DNA of 64,000 nt from Cyanobium sp. NIES-981 (lineage in GTDB: Bacteria > Cyanobacteriota > Cyanobacteriia > PCC-6307 > Cyanobiaceae), in NCBI RefSeq assembly GCF_900088535.1, contig NZ_LT578417.1, positions 1,116,001-1,180,000 of the forward strand. The letters are read 5' to 3'. This document shows positions 17,844-26,938 of this stretch, piece after piece (the stretch's first letter is position 1; each line of letters opens with the position of its first letter). The position numbers and the translations under genes were made by a program. The notes under the pieces were generated by a model. The model was given only the letters and a program-made list of their open reading frames with translations, searched no databases and was not told where the DNA came from.

Positions 17844-20576
17844 TCAGAGGGGGTCCGCCTCCGCGGCGGCGGAATCGGGCGCCAGGCCGCTGCCGGCCAC
17901 AGCATCCATGGGCCCGGTCCCCGCCGGAGGGGCGTCTCCGTCCTCCACCTCGCCGGCCTCCTCGCTGGGGGCCGGCGGCACCAGCACCACTTCCACCAGC
18001 CGATCTCCCGCATCGAGCCGCTGCAGGCGCACGCCGGTGGCCGCCCGCGACTGCTGGGGGATGGCGTCGGCCTCCGTGCGCACAATCACGCCCTTTTCAC
18101 TCACCAGCAGCACCTCCTCGCCGGCTCCCAGCACCTTCAGCCCCACCAGGGTGTCCCCGTCGCGGCGGAACTTGATGGCCCGCAGCCCCATGCCGGCCCG
18201 CTTCTGCAAGCGGAACTGATCCACCGGCACCCGTTTCCCCAGACCGGCAGCACTGGCCACCAGCACCCAGGGCCCCTCGCTGGCCGCCATCTCCTCGGCC
18301 ACCATCTCCTCACCCGCGGCGTCCTCGGACTCGGTGTCATCGACGCCGGCGAGCTCCGCGGAACTGGCCACCCGGTCGGCCAGCTCGGCGGAGAGCACAT
18401 CCATGCTCACCAGTTCATCGCCGGGACGCAGATTCATGGCGCGGACGCCCCGGGCCGTGCGGCCCAGGGGGCGCAATTCCTCGTCGATGAGGCGGAAGTG
18501 AATCGTCATGCCCTTGAGCGACCCGATCAGCACGCTGTCGCCCGGCAGGGCCAGACGCACCCAGCGCAGGTCGTCGCCCTCCTCCAGGGAGATGGCGATG
18601 AGGCCGTTGGAGCGGATGTTGCTGAAGGCGGAGAGCCTGGTGCGCTTGATGTAGCCCCCACTGGTGAGCATCACCAGCATTGCCTCTTCGCTGAAGGCAC
18701 TCACCGCCAGCAGCGACGTGATCTGCTCTTCGCGGGGAATGGGCAGCAGCTGCACGATCGGCGTGCCCTTGGCCGCACGGCTGCACACCGGCACCCGATA
18801 GGCCGGCACCGCATACACCACGCCCCGGTCACTGAACAGCAGGAGATTGTCGTGATCGTTGCAGCTGATGAACAGCTTCACGGCCTCCTCCCCCTGGCTG
18901 CGGGTGCCGGCCTTGCCCCGGGTGCCGCGGCTGGTGGCCTCGAACTCACTCACCGGCATCCGCTTGAGGTAGCCGGTTTCGGTGAGGAGCACCACGGAAC
19001 GCTCGTTGGCGATCAGGTCGATGTCCTCCAGGCCACCTTCGAGATCGAGGATCTCGGTGCGGCGCGGCGAGAGGTAGCGGGCGCGGATGGCCCCCAGCTC
19101 GTCGGTGATGATGCCGAACACCCGTTCCCGCCGGGCGAGGATGTCCTTGTAGTCGGTGATCTTGGCGAGCAGATCCTCATGCTCCAGCCGGATCTTGTCG
19201 GCCTCAAGAGCCGTGAGGCGCCGGAGCTGCATCTGCAGGATGGCGTCCGCCTGGATCTCGGTGAGCCCGAACTGGGCGATGAGCTCGTTGCGCGCTGAGG
19301 CCGTGTCTGCAGCGGCGCGGATCAGGGCGATGATGGCATCGAGGCTGTCCAGCGCAATCAGCAGGCCCAGCAGGATGTGATCGCGTTCCTCGGCCTTGCG
19401 CAGCAGGAAGCGGGTGCGCCGCTCCACCGTGTCCACCCGGAAGTCAAGGAACACCTCCAGCATCCTGCGAAGGGTGAGCAACACCGGCTCACTCTTGACA
19501 AGGGCCAGCATGTAGGCACTGAAGTTGTTCTGCAGGGGCGTGAGCTTGAACAGGTTGTTGAGCACAACCTGCGGATAGGCATCCCGGCGCAGTTCGATCA
19601 CGATGCGCATGCCATCGCGATCCGACTCATCGCGGATATCGGAAATACCATCCAGTTTCTTGTCATTCACCAGCTCGGCGATCCGCTCGATCAGCGAGGC
19701 CTTGTTGGTCTGGAAGGGCAGCTCGGTGATGATGATGGCGTCACGATCGGGTCGCCCTTTCGCCTCAATCGTCTCCACCGAGGCCACGCCGCGCATGGTC
19801 ACCGAGCCCCGGCCGGTGGTGTAGGTCTCGCGGATGCCCCGCCGCCCCAGAATCTGGCCACCAGTGGGGAAATCCGGGCCCGGGATGATGGCCATCAGCT
19901 GCCGATCCTCAAGATCGGGATTGGCGATCAGCGCCAGCAGGCCGTCAATGAGCTCGGTGAGATTGTGGGGCGGGATGTTGGTCGCCATCCCCACCGCGAT
20001 GCCCGTGGAGCCGTTCAGCAGCAGCTGGGGGATCCGGGCCGGCATCACGGTGGGCTCCTGCTGGGAGCCATCGAAGTTGTCGGCGAAATCCACCGTCTCG
20101 GCTTCAATGTCCTCCAGCAGGGCATCGGTGGTGAGGGCCTGCAACCGCGACTCGGTGTACCGCATCGCGGCCGGCGGATCGCCATCCACCGAACCGAAGT
20201 TGCCGTGGCCGTCCACGAGCGGCAGGCGCATGTTGAAGTCCTGGGCCATGCGCACCAGGGCGTCGTACACGGCCGTATCCCCATGGGGGTGGTACTTGCC
20301 CAGCACCTCACCCACCACCCGGGCACACTTGCGGTAGGGCCTGTCGCTGGTGAGACCCAGCTCATACATGGCGTAGAGAATCCGCCGATGCACCGGTTTG
20401 AGCCCGTCGCGGGCATCGGGCAGAGCCCGGCCCACGATCACGCTCATCGCATACTCCAGGTAGGAGCGCGACATCTCGTTGCGAAGATCGGTCTGGATGA
20501 TTCGCGAATCGCCGTTGGATCCGGAATCGCCGGCGCCGGAATCACCGGGATTGTTCGGTCCGGTGGGATCCGCCAT
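17844..20576 (-). CDS. gyrA: DNA gyrase subunit A
   Basis: A 910-residue type II topoisomerase subunit. The catalytic tyrosine is Y140 in [10 protein letters not shown]. The quinolone-determining region reads [10 protein letters not shown], with Thr101 where E. coli has Ser83. The C-terminal pinwheel domain carries the RGTRGKAG version of the GyrA box. Between blades, residues about 745-768 form an acidic insert ([12 protein letters not shown] and following), and the C-terminus is a low-complexity tail of about 40 residues. It is longer than the usual roughly 860 residues, mainly because of these parts. crtL follows after 55 bases, and a divergent DUF39 gene starts 83 bases upstream. Confidence 0.96.
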   Translation of the reverse strand: MADPTGPNNPGDSGAGDSGSNGDSRIIQTDLRNEMSRSYLEYAMSVIVGRALPDARDGLKPVHRRILYAMYELGLTSDRPYRKCARVVGEVLGKYHPHGDTAVYDALVRMAQDFNMRLPLVDGHGNFGSVDGDPPAAMRYTESRLQALTTDALLEDIEAETVDFADNFDGSQQEPTVMPARIPQLLLNGSTGIAVGMATNIPPHNLTELIDGLLALIANPDLEDRQLMAIIPGPDFPTGGQILGRRGIRETYTTGRGSVTMRGVASVETIEAKGRPDRDAIIITELPFQTNKASLIERIAELVNDKKLDGISDIRDESDRDGMRIVIELRRDAYPQVVLNNLFKLTPLQNNFSAYMLALVKSEPVLLTLRRMLEVFLDFRVDTVERRTRFLLRKAEERDHILLGLLIALDSLDAIIALIRAAADTASARNELIAQFGLTEIQADAILQMQLRRLTALEADKIRLEHEDLLAKITDYKDILARRERVFGIITDELGAIRARYLSPRRTEILDLEGGLEDIDLIANERSVVLLTETGYLKRMPVSEFEATSRGTRGKAGTRSQGEEAVKLFISCNDHDNLLLFSDRGVVYAVPAYRVPVCSRAAKGTPIVQLLPIPREEQITSLLAVSAFSEEAMLVMLTSGGYIKRTRLSAFSNIRSNGLIAISLEEGDDLRWVRLALPGDSVLIGSLKGMTIHFRLIDEELRPLGRTARGVRAMNLRPGDELVSMDVLSAELADRVASSAELAGVDDTESEDAAGEEMVAEEMAASEGPWVLVASAAGLGKRVPVDQFRLQKRAGMGLRAIKFRRDGDTLVGLKVLGAGEEVLLVSEKGVIVRTEADAIPQQSRAATGVRLQRLDAGDRLVEVVLVPPAPSEEAGEVEDGDAPPAGTGPMDAVAGSGLAPDSAAAEADPL

Positions 20577-20659
20577 GCAGAACTGCCTTCAACACGGCCA
20601 TCCTATCGACAGCTCAGCGCGCCGATCTGCAGCCGCACCCCGCCCATGAGAACCGGGAG

Positions 20660-21844
20660 ATGAACGCCGGGGAGCGGACGGCCGCAGAGGGCGCGGCCGG
20701 GCAGCGCAGCGAGGCGGGGCTGCGCCACCGCCAGGAGCAGGGAGAGCTGCGGGTGCGTTCGGCGGAGGCCTTCCGCCGGCTGGTGCGGGAGCACGACCTG
20801 GCCACCGCCTACGAGCGCACCGATGTGGTGGTGGCCGCCGACGCCGGCTTCACCGACCAGGCCAGCCTGCACCTTTCCCTGGGGCCCACGGATCCGCCGA
20901 TCCGCCTGCAGCGGATCGAGATGGCCGGGGTGCAGGGCCTGGCCAGCGGGGGCAGCGGTGAACTGGTGCTGCCGATCGGCGGCGGTATGGGGGACCCGGA
21001 GCGTTCCAGCGGTGCGGCGGTGCTGGACCGGCTGCTGAGGGGTCAGGCCGTTCCCCTCGCCGCCGCCGGGGAAGCCACGCGCCAGCACCCGCGCCGGGAC
21101 CTGAACACGGAACTGACCCTGGAGCGCATCGCCGCGGGGCGGCTGCTGCTGCATCGGGCCATCGGCGAAAACGGCGTGGTGGCCGTGAGCAGCCTGCCCG
21201 GCATCTGCCACAGTCCGATCGGACCCCTGCTGGGTCCGCTCACCACGGGGCTCTACAGCTGTGGCGGGGCCGGCAGCATCGGCATGACATCCCCGGGCCT
21301 GCGGGCACTCGGTCCGGGCTCGCCCGTGCTGGTGGCGGGTGCGATCGGCTGGGTGATGGGCAGCGGCAGCGGCCACCAGCCCGAGCCCCGGCGCCAGGCC
21401 AGCGGCCATGCCCGCACCCCCGGAGCGGTGGCCGCGGTGGCCGTGGATCTGCACGGGCTCGATCCCCGCTGGCTGCGGCCCTGCCACTTCGAGGGGCATG
21501 GCAGCGGCCTGCTGGTGGCGATCGCCGCCCCCGTGCCCCTGCTCAGCCTCAGCACCGCCCGCTGGGCGGCGACCGGCCCCGAGGCGCTGCAGACCCCGGT
21601 GCTGGATCTGGCCATCCCCCGGCGGGTCAAGCCGGCCCTGGGCCAGGTGAGCTACGCCGAGCTGCAGCAGGGCAGCTTCGCCATCCAGGGGCACCGCCTG
21701 CGCTGCGCCCCCGCCCACAGCCCACGCCTGGCCGCCTCGATCACGGAACGGCTGATCACCCTGCTGCAGTCCGGTGCCTTTCCCCTGCGGCTGCCGGCCC
21801 TGCCCCTGGGCTCCAGAGCGGGCCTCGTGCCGCTGGATCCCTGA
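20660..21844 (+). CDS. DUF39 / homocysteine-biosynthesis family protein
   Basis: A 394-residue protein resembling the HcyBio (DUF39) family; archaeal members take part in converting aspartate semialdehyde to homocysteine. Matching features are TDVVVAADAGFTDQASLHLS at about residues 51-70, the PPIRLQRIEMAGV stretch, the GAIGWVMGSGSGH block and the GLLVAIAAPVPLL block. Cys residues occur in GICHSP, YSCGGAG and RPCHFEG, but I cannot map them on the family's catalytic cysteines. The first 30 residues are charged and poorly conserved, so a later start is possible. No ferredoxin-domain partner is adjacent. The family call is moderately sure, the activity unsure. Confidence 0.65.
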   Translation: MNAGERTAAEGAAGQRSEAGLRHRQEQGELRVRSAEAFRRLVREHDLATAYERTDVVVAADAGFTDQASLHLSLGPTDPPIRLQRIEMAGVQGLASGGSGELVLPIGGGMGDPERSSGAAVLDRLLRGQAVPLAAAGEATRQHPRRDLNTELTLERIAAGRLLLHRAIGENGVVAVSSLPGICHSPIGPLLGPLTTGLYSCGGAGSIGMTSPGLRALGPGSPVLVAGAIGWVMGSGSGHQPEPRRQASGHARTPGAVAAVAVDLHGLDPRWLRPCHFEGHGSGLLVAIAAPVPLLSLSTARWAATGPEALQTPVLDLAIPRRVKPALGQVSYAELQQGSFAIQGHRLRCAPAHSPRLAASITERLITLLQSGAFPLRLPALPLGSRAGLVPLDP

Positions 21845-21920
21845 GGGGGACAGGGCCAGGCGGAAACCGCGCTTAAGCTCCCGACCAGCATCTTCCGCCG
21901 CAGCACCTTTTCTCCACGCC

Positions 21921-22538
21921 ATGGCAGACGAGAACCAGACCAGTGCCCTGCCCGCAGGCGAGCCACCTGAGTCAGCTCCACCCGAGGCAGCTCCACCTGA
22001 AGCAGCTCCACCTGCCGACCCGGCCACCAGCGTGGGGGGCACCCTGGAGGAGCAACCCCTCGCCGGGTCTGATCTGACGGCGGCCCCCGCGGCAGCGGTT
22101 CCGCCGGAGCATCTCCCGCCGGCATCACCCGAGCCCGCCCGCCCGCCCGCACCCAGCCCTGAACCCAGCATCGCCGCCTCCGTGAGCGTGCCGCCGCTGG
22201 AGGGCAGCCAGGATGCCGGAGAAGGCGGCGAGTGGGACCTGCTGACCAGCAAGGTGCAGGCCTGGCTGAACAGCGGCCAGCTGCAGGAGATCGGGCAGAG
22301 CGCCCGCACCCCGCTCACGGCCCTGCTGGCCGTGGTGGCCGCCGTGCTGGTGCTGCGGGTCTATGCCGCTCTGCTCGGAGCCCTCGACAGCCTGCCGCTG
22401 GTGCCGGGCCTGCTCGAGCTGGTGGGGGTGATCTGGGTGCTGCGCCACGGCCTGCCCAAGCTGCTGCGCAGCAGCGAGCGCGAGCAGCTGACCCAGCAGC
22501 TGCAGCGGCGCTGGAACGCCTTCCTCGGCAAGTCCTGA
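21921..22538 (+). CDS. CAAD-domain (CURT1-like) thylakoid membrane protein
   Basis: A 205-residue protein. The N-terminal half is a disordered Pro/Ala/Glu-rich region with the repeated pentapeptide PPEAA. The C-terminal half is a CAAD domain: an amphipathic helix, two close hydrophobic segments (about 133-152 and 160-176) and a final basic amphipathic helix. CAAD domains are found fused to cyanobacterial aminoacyl-tRNA synthetases and are related to plant CURT1 proteins, which bend thylakoid membranes. This copy is free-standing, so a thylakoid-shaping role is a reasonable inference. The start is the ATG at 21921. It follows the DUF39 gene by 76 bases and precedes guaB3 by 57. Confidence 0.82.
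   Translation: MADENQTSALPAGEPPESAPPEAAPPEAAPPADPATSVGGTLEEQPLAGSDLTAAPAAAVPPEHLPPASPEPARPPAPSPEPSIAASVSVPPLEGSQDAGEGGEWDLLTSKVQAWLNSGQLQEIGQSARTPLTALLAVVAAVLVLRVYAALLGALDSLPLVPGLLELVGVIWVLRHGLPKLLRSSEREQLTQQLQRRWNAFLGKS
21963..22007. repeat. 15-base tandem repeat in the CAAD gene linker
   Basis: Three units of 15 bases beginning CCACC at 21963, 21978 and 21993, with a partial fourth. They encode PPESA, PPEAA and PPEAA in the disordered N-terminal region. Confidence 0.85.
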
Positions 22539-22595
22539 CCCCGCCGGACCGCCGGCGGACCGGTTGATAGCTTGACCCGAATACGTCAGTTTCCG

Positions 22596-23759
22596 GTGGA
22601 CATCCAGCTCGGCCGCTCCCGCACCGTCCGTCGTGCCTACGGCATCGACGAGATCGCCCTGGTGCCCGGCGGCCGCACGGTGGATCCGGCGGTGACCGAC
22701 AGCAGCTGGACCCTCGGGGGCATCGACCGCGAGATTCCGATCATCGCCAGCGCCATGGACGGCGTGGTGGATGTGGGCATGGCCGTGGAGCTCACCCGCC
22801 AGGGCGCCCTGGGGGTGCTGAACCTGGAGGGGGTGCAGTGCCGCTACGACGACCCCAATCCCGTGCTCGACCGCATCGCGGCCGTGGGCAAGGAGGAGTT
22901 CGTGCCGCTGATGCAGGAGCTCTACAGCCAGCCCGTGCGGGAAGACCTGATCCGCAGGCGGATCGGCGACATCAAGGAGAAGGGCGGCATCGCCGCCGTG
23001 AGCGCCACCCCGGTGGCGGCCATCCGCTTCGGCAAGGCGATCGCCGAGGCGGGCGCCGATCTCTTCTTCGTGCAGGCCACGGTGGTGAGCACCGAGCACG
23101 TCGGCCCGGAGGGCCAGGAAAGCCTGGATCTCGAAGCCCTCTGCCGCGATTTCGGCGTGCCGGTGGTGATCGGCAACTGCGTCACCTACGACGTGGCCCT
23201 CAAGCTGATGCGGGCCGGAGCGGCCGGTGTGATGGTGGGCATCGGCCCCGGTGCCGCCTGCACCAGCCGCGGCGTGCTGGGCATCGGCATTCCCCAGGCC
23301 ACCGCCGTGGCGGACTGCGCCGCCGCCCGTGACGACCATGCCGCCGCCACCGGCCGCTACGTGCCGGTGATCGCCGATGGCGGCATCGTCACCGGCGGGG
23401 ACATCTGCAAGTGCCTGGCCTGCGGCGCCGATGCGGTGATGATCGGCTCACCGATCGCCCGGGCCGCCGAGGCTCCCGGCCGGGGTTTCCACTGGGGCAT
23501 GGCCACCCCCAGCCCGGTGCTGCCCCGCGGCACCCGCATCAAGGTGGGCACCACCGGCAGCCTGGAGAAGATCCTGCGGGGTCCCGCCGGTCTGGATGAC
23601 GGCACCCAGAATCTGCTGGGCTGCATCCGCACCTCCATGGGCACCCTCGGCGCCCGCACCCTCAAGGAGATGCAGCAGGTGGAGGTGGTGGTGGCCCCCT
23701 CCCTGCTCACCGAGGGCAAGGTGTACCAGAAGGCCCAGCAGCTGGGGATGGGCAAGTAA
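22596..23759 (+). CDS. guaB3: GuaB3 family IMP dehydrogenase-related protein
   Basis: A 387-residue TIM-barrel enzyme of the short, CBS-domain-free GuaB3 group, linked to guanine nucleotide synthesis by conversion of IMP to XMP. The active-site loop [17 protein letters not shown] holds the catalytic Cys. The [10 protein letters not shown] phosphate-binding block and the [18 protein letters not shown] region are also intact. The GTG at 22596 was chosen because it gives the family-typical N-terminus ([20 protein letters not shown]) and length; a TTG at 22572 is in frame but less likely. Yfr1 and then trxA follow. Confidence 0.93.
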   Translation: MDIQLGRSRTVRRAYGIDEIALVPGGRTVDPAVTDSSWTLGGIDREIPIIASAMDGVVDVGMAVELTRQGALGVLNLEGVQCRYDDPNPVLDRIAAVGKEEFVPLMQELYSQPVREDLIRRRIGDIKEKGGIAAVSATPVAAIRFGKAIAEAGADLFFVQATVVSTEHVGPEGQESLDLEALCRDFGVPVVIGNCVTYDVALKLMRAGAAGVMVGIGPGAACTSRGVLGIGIPQATAVADCAAARDDHAAATGRYVPVIADGGIVTGGDICKCLACGADAVMIGSPIARAAEAPGRGFHWGMATPSPVLPRGTRIKVGTTGSLEKILRGPAGLDDGTQNLLGCIRTSMGTLGARTLKEMQQVEVVVAPSLLTEGKVYQKAQQLGMGK

Positions 23760-23771
23760 GTCGTATGTTGA

Positions 23772-23836
23772 AACCGTGGGGGCTTTACGGCTCACACACT
23801 CCTCACACCCTCCGGCCCGGCGAGTCCGGGCCTTTT
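23772..23836 (+). ncRNA. yfr1: Yfr1 small regulatory RNA
   Basis: The gap between guaB3 and trxA is the known location of Yfr1 in picocyanobacteria. Here it holds the family hallmark ACTCCTCACAC at 23799-23809, in a single-stranded CA-rich stretch. A 5' hairpin (CCGT pairing with ACGG, about 23774-23792) precedes it, and a strong GC hairpin with a T-run (23814-23836) ends it. A possible minus-10, TATGTT, lies at 23764-23769, predicting a start near 23775. Yfr1 is a trans-acting sRNA whose exposed motif pairs with target mRNAs, including outer-membrane porin mRNAs in Prochlorococcus. Exact ends are inferred. Confidence 0.88.
23814..23836 (+). terminator. Rho-independent terminator of yfr1/guaB3
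   Basis: A perfect 7-base stem GGCCCGG / CCGGGCC with loop CGAGT, followed directly by TTTT. It forms the 3' end of Yfr1 and would also stop guaB3 read-through. Confidence 0.88.
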
Positions 23837-23895
23837 GTCCTTAACACCCTGCAACGCTTGGCTGCTCCGGTCTGGGGAGGCCAGAGCACCCTTGC

Positions 23896-23901
23896 TAGAT
23901 T
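23896..23901 (+). promoter_or_regulatory. Putative extended minus-10 box for trxA
   Basis: TAGATT preceded by TGC (an extended minus-10 pattern) lies 25 bases before the trxA ATG and downstream of the Yfr1 terminator. This suggests trxA has its own promoter. No minus-35 box is evident. Confidence 0.35.
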
Positions 23902-23925
23902 GCAGGATCCCTGATCACCACAAGG

Positions 23926-24249
23926 ATGTCCAGCGCAGCCGCCGTCACCGACGCCTCCTTTGAGCAAGACGTGCTGAAGAGCGATGTCCCTGTGCTGGTT
24001 GACTTCTGGGCTCCCTGGTGCGGCCCCTGCCGCATGGTGGCTCCCATCGTGGATGAAATCGCCAAGGAATTCGAGGGTCAGATCAAGGTCTTCAAACTCA
24101 ACACCGACGAGAACCCCAACGTCGCCAGCCAGTACGGCATCCGCAGCATCCCCACCCTGATGGTGTTCAAGGGCGGTCAGAAGGTGGACACCGTGGTGGG
24201 TGCGGTGCCCAAGACCACCCTCTCGGGCACGATCACCAAGTACCTCTGA
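23926..24249 (+). CDS. trxA: Thioredoxin
   Basis: A 107-residue classical m-type thioredoxin, the cytosolic thiol reductant that carries electrons from ferredoxin-thioredoxin or NADPH-thioredoxin reductase to target enzymes. The redox motif WCGPC is at residues 31-35, [10 protein letters not shown] is complete, and the cis-proline loop [13 protein letters not shown] follows. Full length with no extension. The start is the ATG at 23926. The order guaB3-yfr1-trxA is conserved in marine picocyanobacteria, and the LOG-family gene starts 24 bases downstream. Confidence 0.97.
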   Translation: MSSAAAVTDASFEQDVLKSDVPVLVDFWAPWCGPCRMVAPIVDEIAKEFEGQIKVFKLNTDENPNVASQYGIRSIPTLMVFKGGQKVDTVVGAVPKTTLSGTITKYL

Positions 24250-24273
24250 GCTCTCCGTGCTGCATCCACGGCC

Positions 24274-25332
24274 GTGAGTGGCCCCCCGTCCCCCTGCAGC
24301 GCCGCTGAACGTGGTGGAGGTACGAGTCCGATCGACGCCCTGATGGTGGCGATCCAAGGCCACCCCCAGCGTCGGCTGATCGACCGGGCTCTGGTGTCCC
24401 TGCTGGAACTGAGCCGGCACGAAACGGAACCCGAGGCCTGGCGGATGGTGGAGGGCACCCTCGCCGACATCAGCGAGGCCCTCGATGTGTTTCGCCCCCA
24501 GCGAGACGTCCGCAAGGTCTCGGTGTTCGGCTCTGCCCGCACCACCGCCGAGGACCCCAGCCATGCCCTGGCGCGTGAACTGGCTGAAGCGGCAGTGGCA
24601 GCCGGTTTCGAGGTGATCACCGGCGCCGGCGGCGGCATCATGGAGGCCGCCAACCTGGGGGCCGGCTGCGAGCACAGCATCGGTCTCAACGTGGATCTGC
24701 CCTTCGAGCAGCACCCGAATCCGGTGGTGAGCAGCTGCGACGGCCGCTTGCTCCATTTCCGCTACTTCTTCACGCGCAAGCTGTTCTTCCTGCGGGAGAG
24801 CGATGCCCTGGTGGTGCTGCCGGGAGGCTTCGGCACCCTGGATGAACTGTTCGAGTCGCTCACCCTCATCCAGACCGGCCGAACGCCGCCGATGCCCCTG
24901 GTGTTGCTGGCGCCACCGGACGACCCCTTCTGGCTCAGCTGGCACGAGCACAGCCTCGCCACGATGCAGCAGCGGGGGCTGATCTCCCCGGAAGATTCCT
25001 CCCTGCTGTTCCTCACCCAGAGCGCCAGGGAGGCCATGGACCAGATCGGCCGGTTCTACCGGGTGTATCACGCCGCCGCCCTGCAGCAGGACCGGGTGGA
25101 GCTGCTGCTCAACCATGCCGTGCCAGCTCCGGCGCTCGCACAGCTCAACCGCGACTACGACGATCTGGTGGATCAGGGCGCCATCCAGGCTGCGGAAACC
25201 ATCGACGAGAGGGGCTTTCTGCGGCCCTGTCTGCGCTTCCATTTCGACAAACGACGCATGGGCCGGCTGTACCAGCTGATTGACAGCCTCAACGGGCTGG
25301 ACCTGCCGGACGCCGCACCCGCGCTGCGATGA
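24274..25332 (+). CDS. LOG family protein (TIGR00730-like nucleotide phosphoribohydrolase)
   Basis: A 352-residue Rossmann-like protein with the LOG (lonely guy) signatures GAGGGIMEAANLGA and LPGGFGTLDELFE, which in characterised members bind and cleave cytokinin or purine nucleoside monophosphates. The family core spans about residues 80-270. An N-terminal helical extension and a C-terminal extension of about 80 residues are present, as in the longer cyanobacterial members. The start is the GTG at 24274; a later start such as the ATG in ALMVAIQGHP is possible. Its TGA overlaps the hisH ATG (ATGA). The physiological substrate here is not known. Confidence 0.87.
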   Translation: MSGPPSPCSAAERGGGTSPIDALMVAIQGHPQRRLIDRALVSLLELSRHETEPEAWRMVEGTLADISEALDVFRPQRDVRKVSVFGSARTTAEDPSHALARELAEAAVAAGFEVITGAGGGIMEAANLGAGCEHSIGLNVDLPFEQHPNPVVSSCDGRLLHFRYFFTRKLFFLRESDALVVLPGGFGTLDELFESLTLIQTGRTPPMPLVLLAPPDDPFWLSWHEHSLATMQQRGLISPEDSSLLFLTQSAREAMDQIGRFYRVYHAAALQQDRVELLLNHAVPAPALAQLNRDYDDLVDQGAIQAAETIDERGFLRPCLRFHFDKRRMGRLYQLIDSLNGLDLPDAAPALR

Positions 25333-25982
25333 CCCGCATCGGCCTGATCGATTACGGCATGGGCAACCTGCATTCCGTGCAGCGCGCCTTCGAGCGGCTC
25401 GGGGCCACCCTGGTGCCGGTGCAGAACCCCGCCGGCATGGAGGCCTGTGACGCCGTGGTGCTGCCGGGCGTGGGCGCTTTCGACCCCGCCATGGAGCGGC
25501 TGGAGCACAGCGGCCTGGCCGAGGCCCTGCGTCACTGGGGGGAGGCGGACCGGCCCCTGCTGGGGATCTGCCTGGGCCTGCAACTGCTGTTCGAGGGCAG
25601 CGAGGAGGGTGTGGCGCCCGGGCTGGGGATCATTGCCGGCCGGGTACGGGCCCTGCCCCGCAGACCCGGCCATCCGATACCCCACATGGGCTGGGAGCCC
25701 CTGGTGCCGGGCAGTCCGAGCCCCCTGCTGCCCGCGGGCAGCCCCGAGGCCTGGATGTACTTCGTGCACTCCTACGCCGCCGTTCCGGCGGATCCGGCCT
25801 CCACCACGGCGCTGGTGGACTTCGCCGGGGAACGGGTCACCGCCGCCGTGTGGCAGGGCCGGATCGGAGCCTGCCAGTTCCACCCCGAGAAGTCCGCCGC
25901 GGCCGGGCAGGCGATGCTGCAACGCTGGCTCACCTGGCTCGAGCGGCAGGCAGCGTCCGGGGACGCGGCAACGGCGCGATGA
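25329..25982 (+). CDS. hisH: Imidazole glycerol phosphate synthase glutamine amidotransferase subunit
   Basis: A 217-residue class I glutaminase that supplies ammonia to HisF in histidine biosynthesis. The triad is visible: nucleophile C81 in LGICLGLQLLF, H185 and E187 in CQFHPEKS. The N-terminal IGLIDYGMGNLHSV and the LPGVGAF oxyanion region are intact. The start ATG overlaps the LOG stop and its own TGA overlaps the rsmD ATG, so the three genes are probably translated in series. HisF is not in the window. Confidence 0.96.
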   Translation: MTRIGLIDYGMGNLHSVQRAFERLGATLVPVQNPAGMEACDAVVLPGVGAFDPAMERLEHSGLAEALRHWGEADRPLLGICLGLQLLFEGSEEGVAPGLGIIAGRVRALPRRPGHPIPHMGWEPLVPGSPSPLLPAGSPEAWMYFVHSYAAVPADPASTTALVDFAGERVTAAVWQGRIGACQFHPEKSAAAGQAMLQRWLTWLERQAASGDAATAR

Positions 25983-26587
25983 CTCTGCGGGTGAGTGGCG
26001 GCCGCAAGCTGCAGAGCCCCCCGGGCGACAAGGCCCGGCCCACGGCATCCAGGGTGCGGCTGGCGGTGATGAATCTGCTGGCAGCTGAGCTGCGCGGGGC
26101 CGCCTGGCTCGATCTGTTCAGCGGCAGTGGCGTGATGGCCTGCGAGGCACTGCAGCGTGGAGCCCGCCGGGTGGTGGCCGTGGAGCAGGACTCCCGCATC
26201 GCGGCGGTGGCCCGCCACAACCTCAGCCTGGTTCAGGGAGGGGGACCACCCAGCTCCAGCACCGGCCCGGAGCCGCAGGTGGAGCTGCACGGCTGCGAGG
26301 CACTCCGCTGGCTGGAGCGGGGGTGCTGCGGCGAGCCCTTCACGATCATCTACGCCGATCCGCCCTATGGAGCGGGTCTCTATGCAGCCGTCGCCGTGGC
26401 CGTGGCCCGTGGGGGGTGGCTCGATGGCGGTGGGTGCCTGGTGCTGGAGTGTTCCACCCACCAGCTTCCCGCCACACCAGCGGGATGGAGGCAACGGGAC
26501 CGCCGCCGCTACGGCACCACCACGGTGCTCCTGCTGGAGCAGGATCCAGAACGGACCCCGGGAGGATCTGGATTGGGGGCTGAATGA
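25979..26587 (+). CDS. rsmD: 16S rRNA (guanine-N2)-methyltransferase, RsmD-like
   Basis: A 202-residue SAM-dependent methyltransferase that modifies G966 of 16S rRNA in family members. The N-terminal RVSGGRKLQSPPG and RPTASRVRLAVMNLL stretches are characteristic. The SAM-binding DLFSGSG is at residues 45-51 and the catalytic DPPY is at 127-130. A short Ser/Pro-rich loop (about 88-98) interrupts the core. The ATG at 25979 overlaps the hisH stop codon. The last 15 residues are variable. The gene ends convergent with petG across a repeat-bearing gap. Confidence 0.92.
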   Translation: MTLRVSGGRKLQSPPGDKARPTASRVRLAVMNLLAAELRGAAWLDLFSGSGVMACEALQRGARRVVAVEQDSRIAAVARHNLSLVQGGGPPSSSTGPEPQVELHGCEALRWLERGCCGEPFTIIYADPPYGAGLYAAVAVAVARGGWLDGGGCLVLECSTHQLPATPAGWRQRDRRRYGTTTVLLLEQDPERTPGGSGLGAE

Positions 26588-26648
26588 CGGCCGTTGTGGA
26601 AGGTCAAGACGGCAGGTCTGGAACCCCGGCGTCTCAGCTGCCACTCGT

Positions 26649-26700
26649 TCAGGCGTCCAGATCAGGCGTTCAGATTCAGGCAGGCGTTCAGATCAGGCGT
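26649..26700. repeat. 13-base direct repeats between rsmD and petG
   Basis: The unit TCAGGCGTYCAGA occurs at 26649-26661 and 26662-26674. A further near copy lies at 26681-26692 and a partial one at 26693-26700, which overlaps the petG stop. It fills the gap between two convergent genes and replaces any recognisable terminator there. Confidence 0.8.
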
Positions 26701-26806
26701 CGAGAACGCTGCCCCTGCGGTACTGGTTCCAGGCCGCCACGAACAGGCCGAGCAGCGTCACCGGGATGAGACCGAGCACGATGCCGCAGAGCAGGGGTTC
26801 GATCAT
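26693..26806 (-). CDS. petG: Cytochrome b6f complex subunit 5
   Basis: A 37-residue single-helix subunit of the cytochrome b6f complex, needed for assembly or stability of the complex in the thylakoid membrane. The sequence starts [20 protein letters not shown] and continues with a hydrophobic helix and a short basic tail, which is the typical PetG pattern. The ATG at 26806 is unambiguous. It is divergent from the CytM-like cytochrome gene (132 bases between starts) and partners PetC and PetA encoded at 52.7-54.2 kb. Confidence 0.95.
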   Translation of the reverse strand: MIEPLLCGIVLGLIPVTLLGLFVAAWNQYRRGSVLDA

Positions 26807-26938
26807 GGGGACGATGGGATGGGCTTTCGCGCCACAATCTTCCCATGCCTCACCCCAAGCACCAGCGCCAGCCCCATGCCGACCGAGACCAGCCAGCCGT
26901 GGCTGTCCAGCCGTGAACCGCCAGTCGGGAGCGTCGCG

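Noticed and set aside
16475-18085. An N-terminally extended lycopene cyclase starting at 18085
   Set aside because: The added 99 residues are low in complexity, lie inside the gyrA 3' end in another frame, and precede the normal FAD-binding N-terminus.
19377-20663. A 428-codon plus-strand open frame opposite gyrA
   Set aside because: The minus strand encodes conserved GyrA through this whole stretch; the antisense frame has no similarity to anything I know.
23764-23913. A 49-codon open frame starting ATG TTG AAA between guaB3 and trxA
   Set aside because: It runs straight through the Yfr1 hairpins and terminator; the RNA gene explains the conservation.
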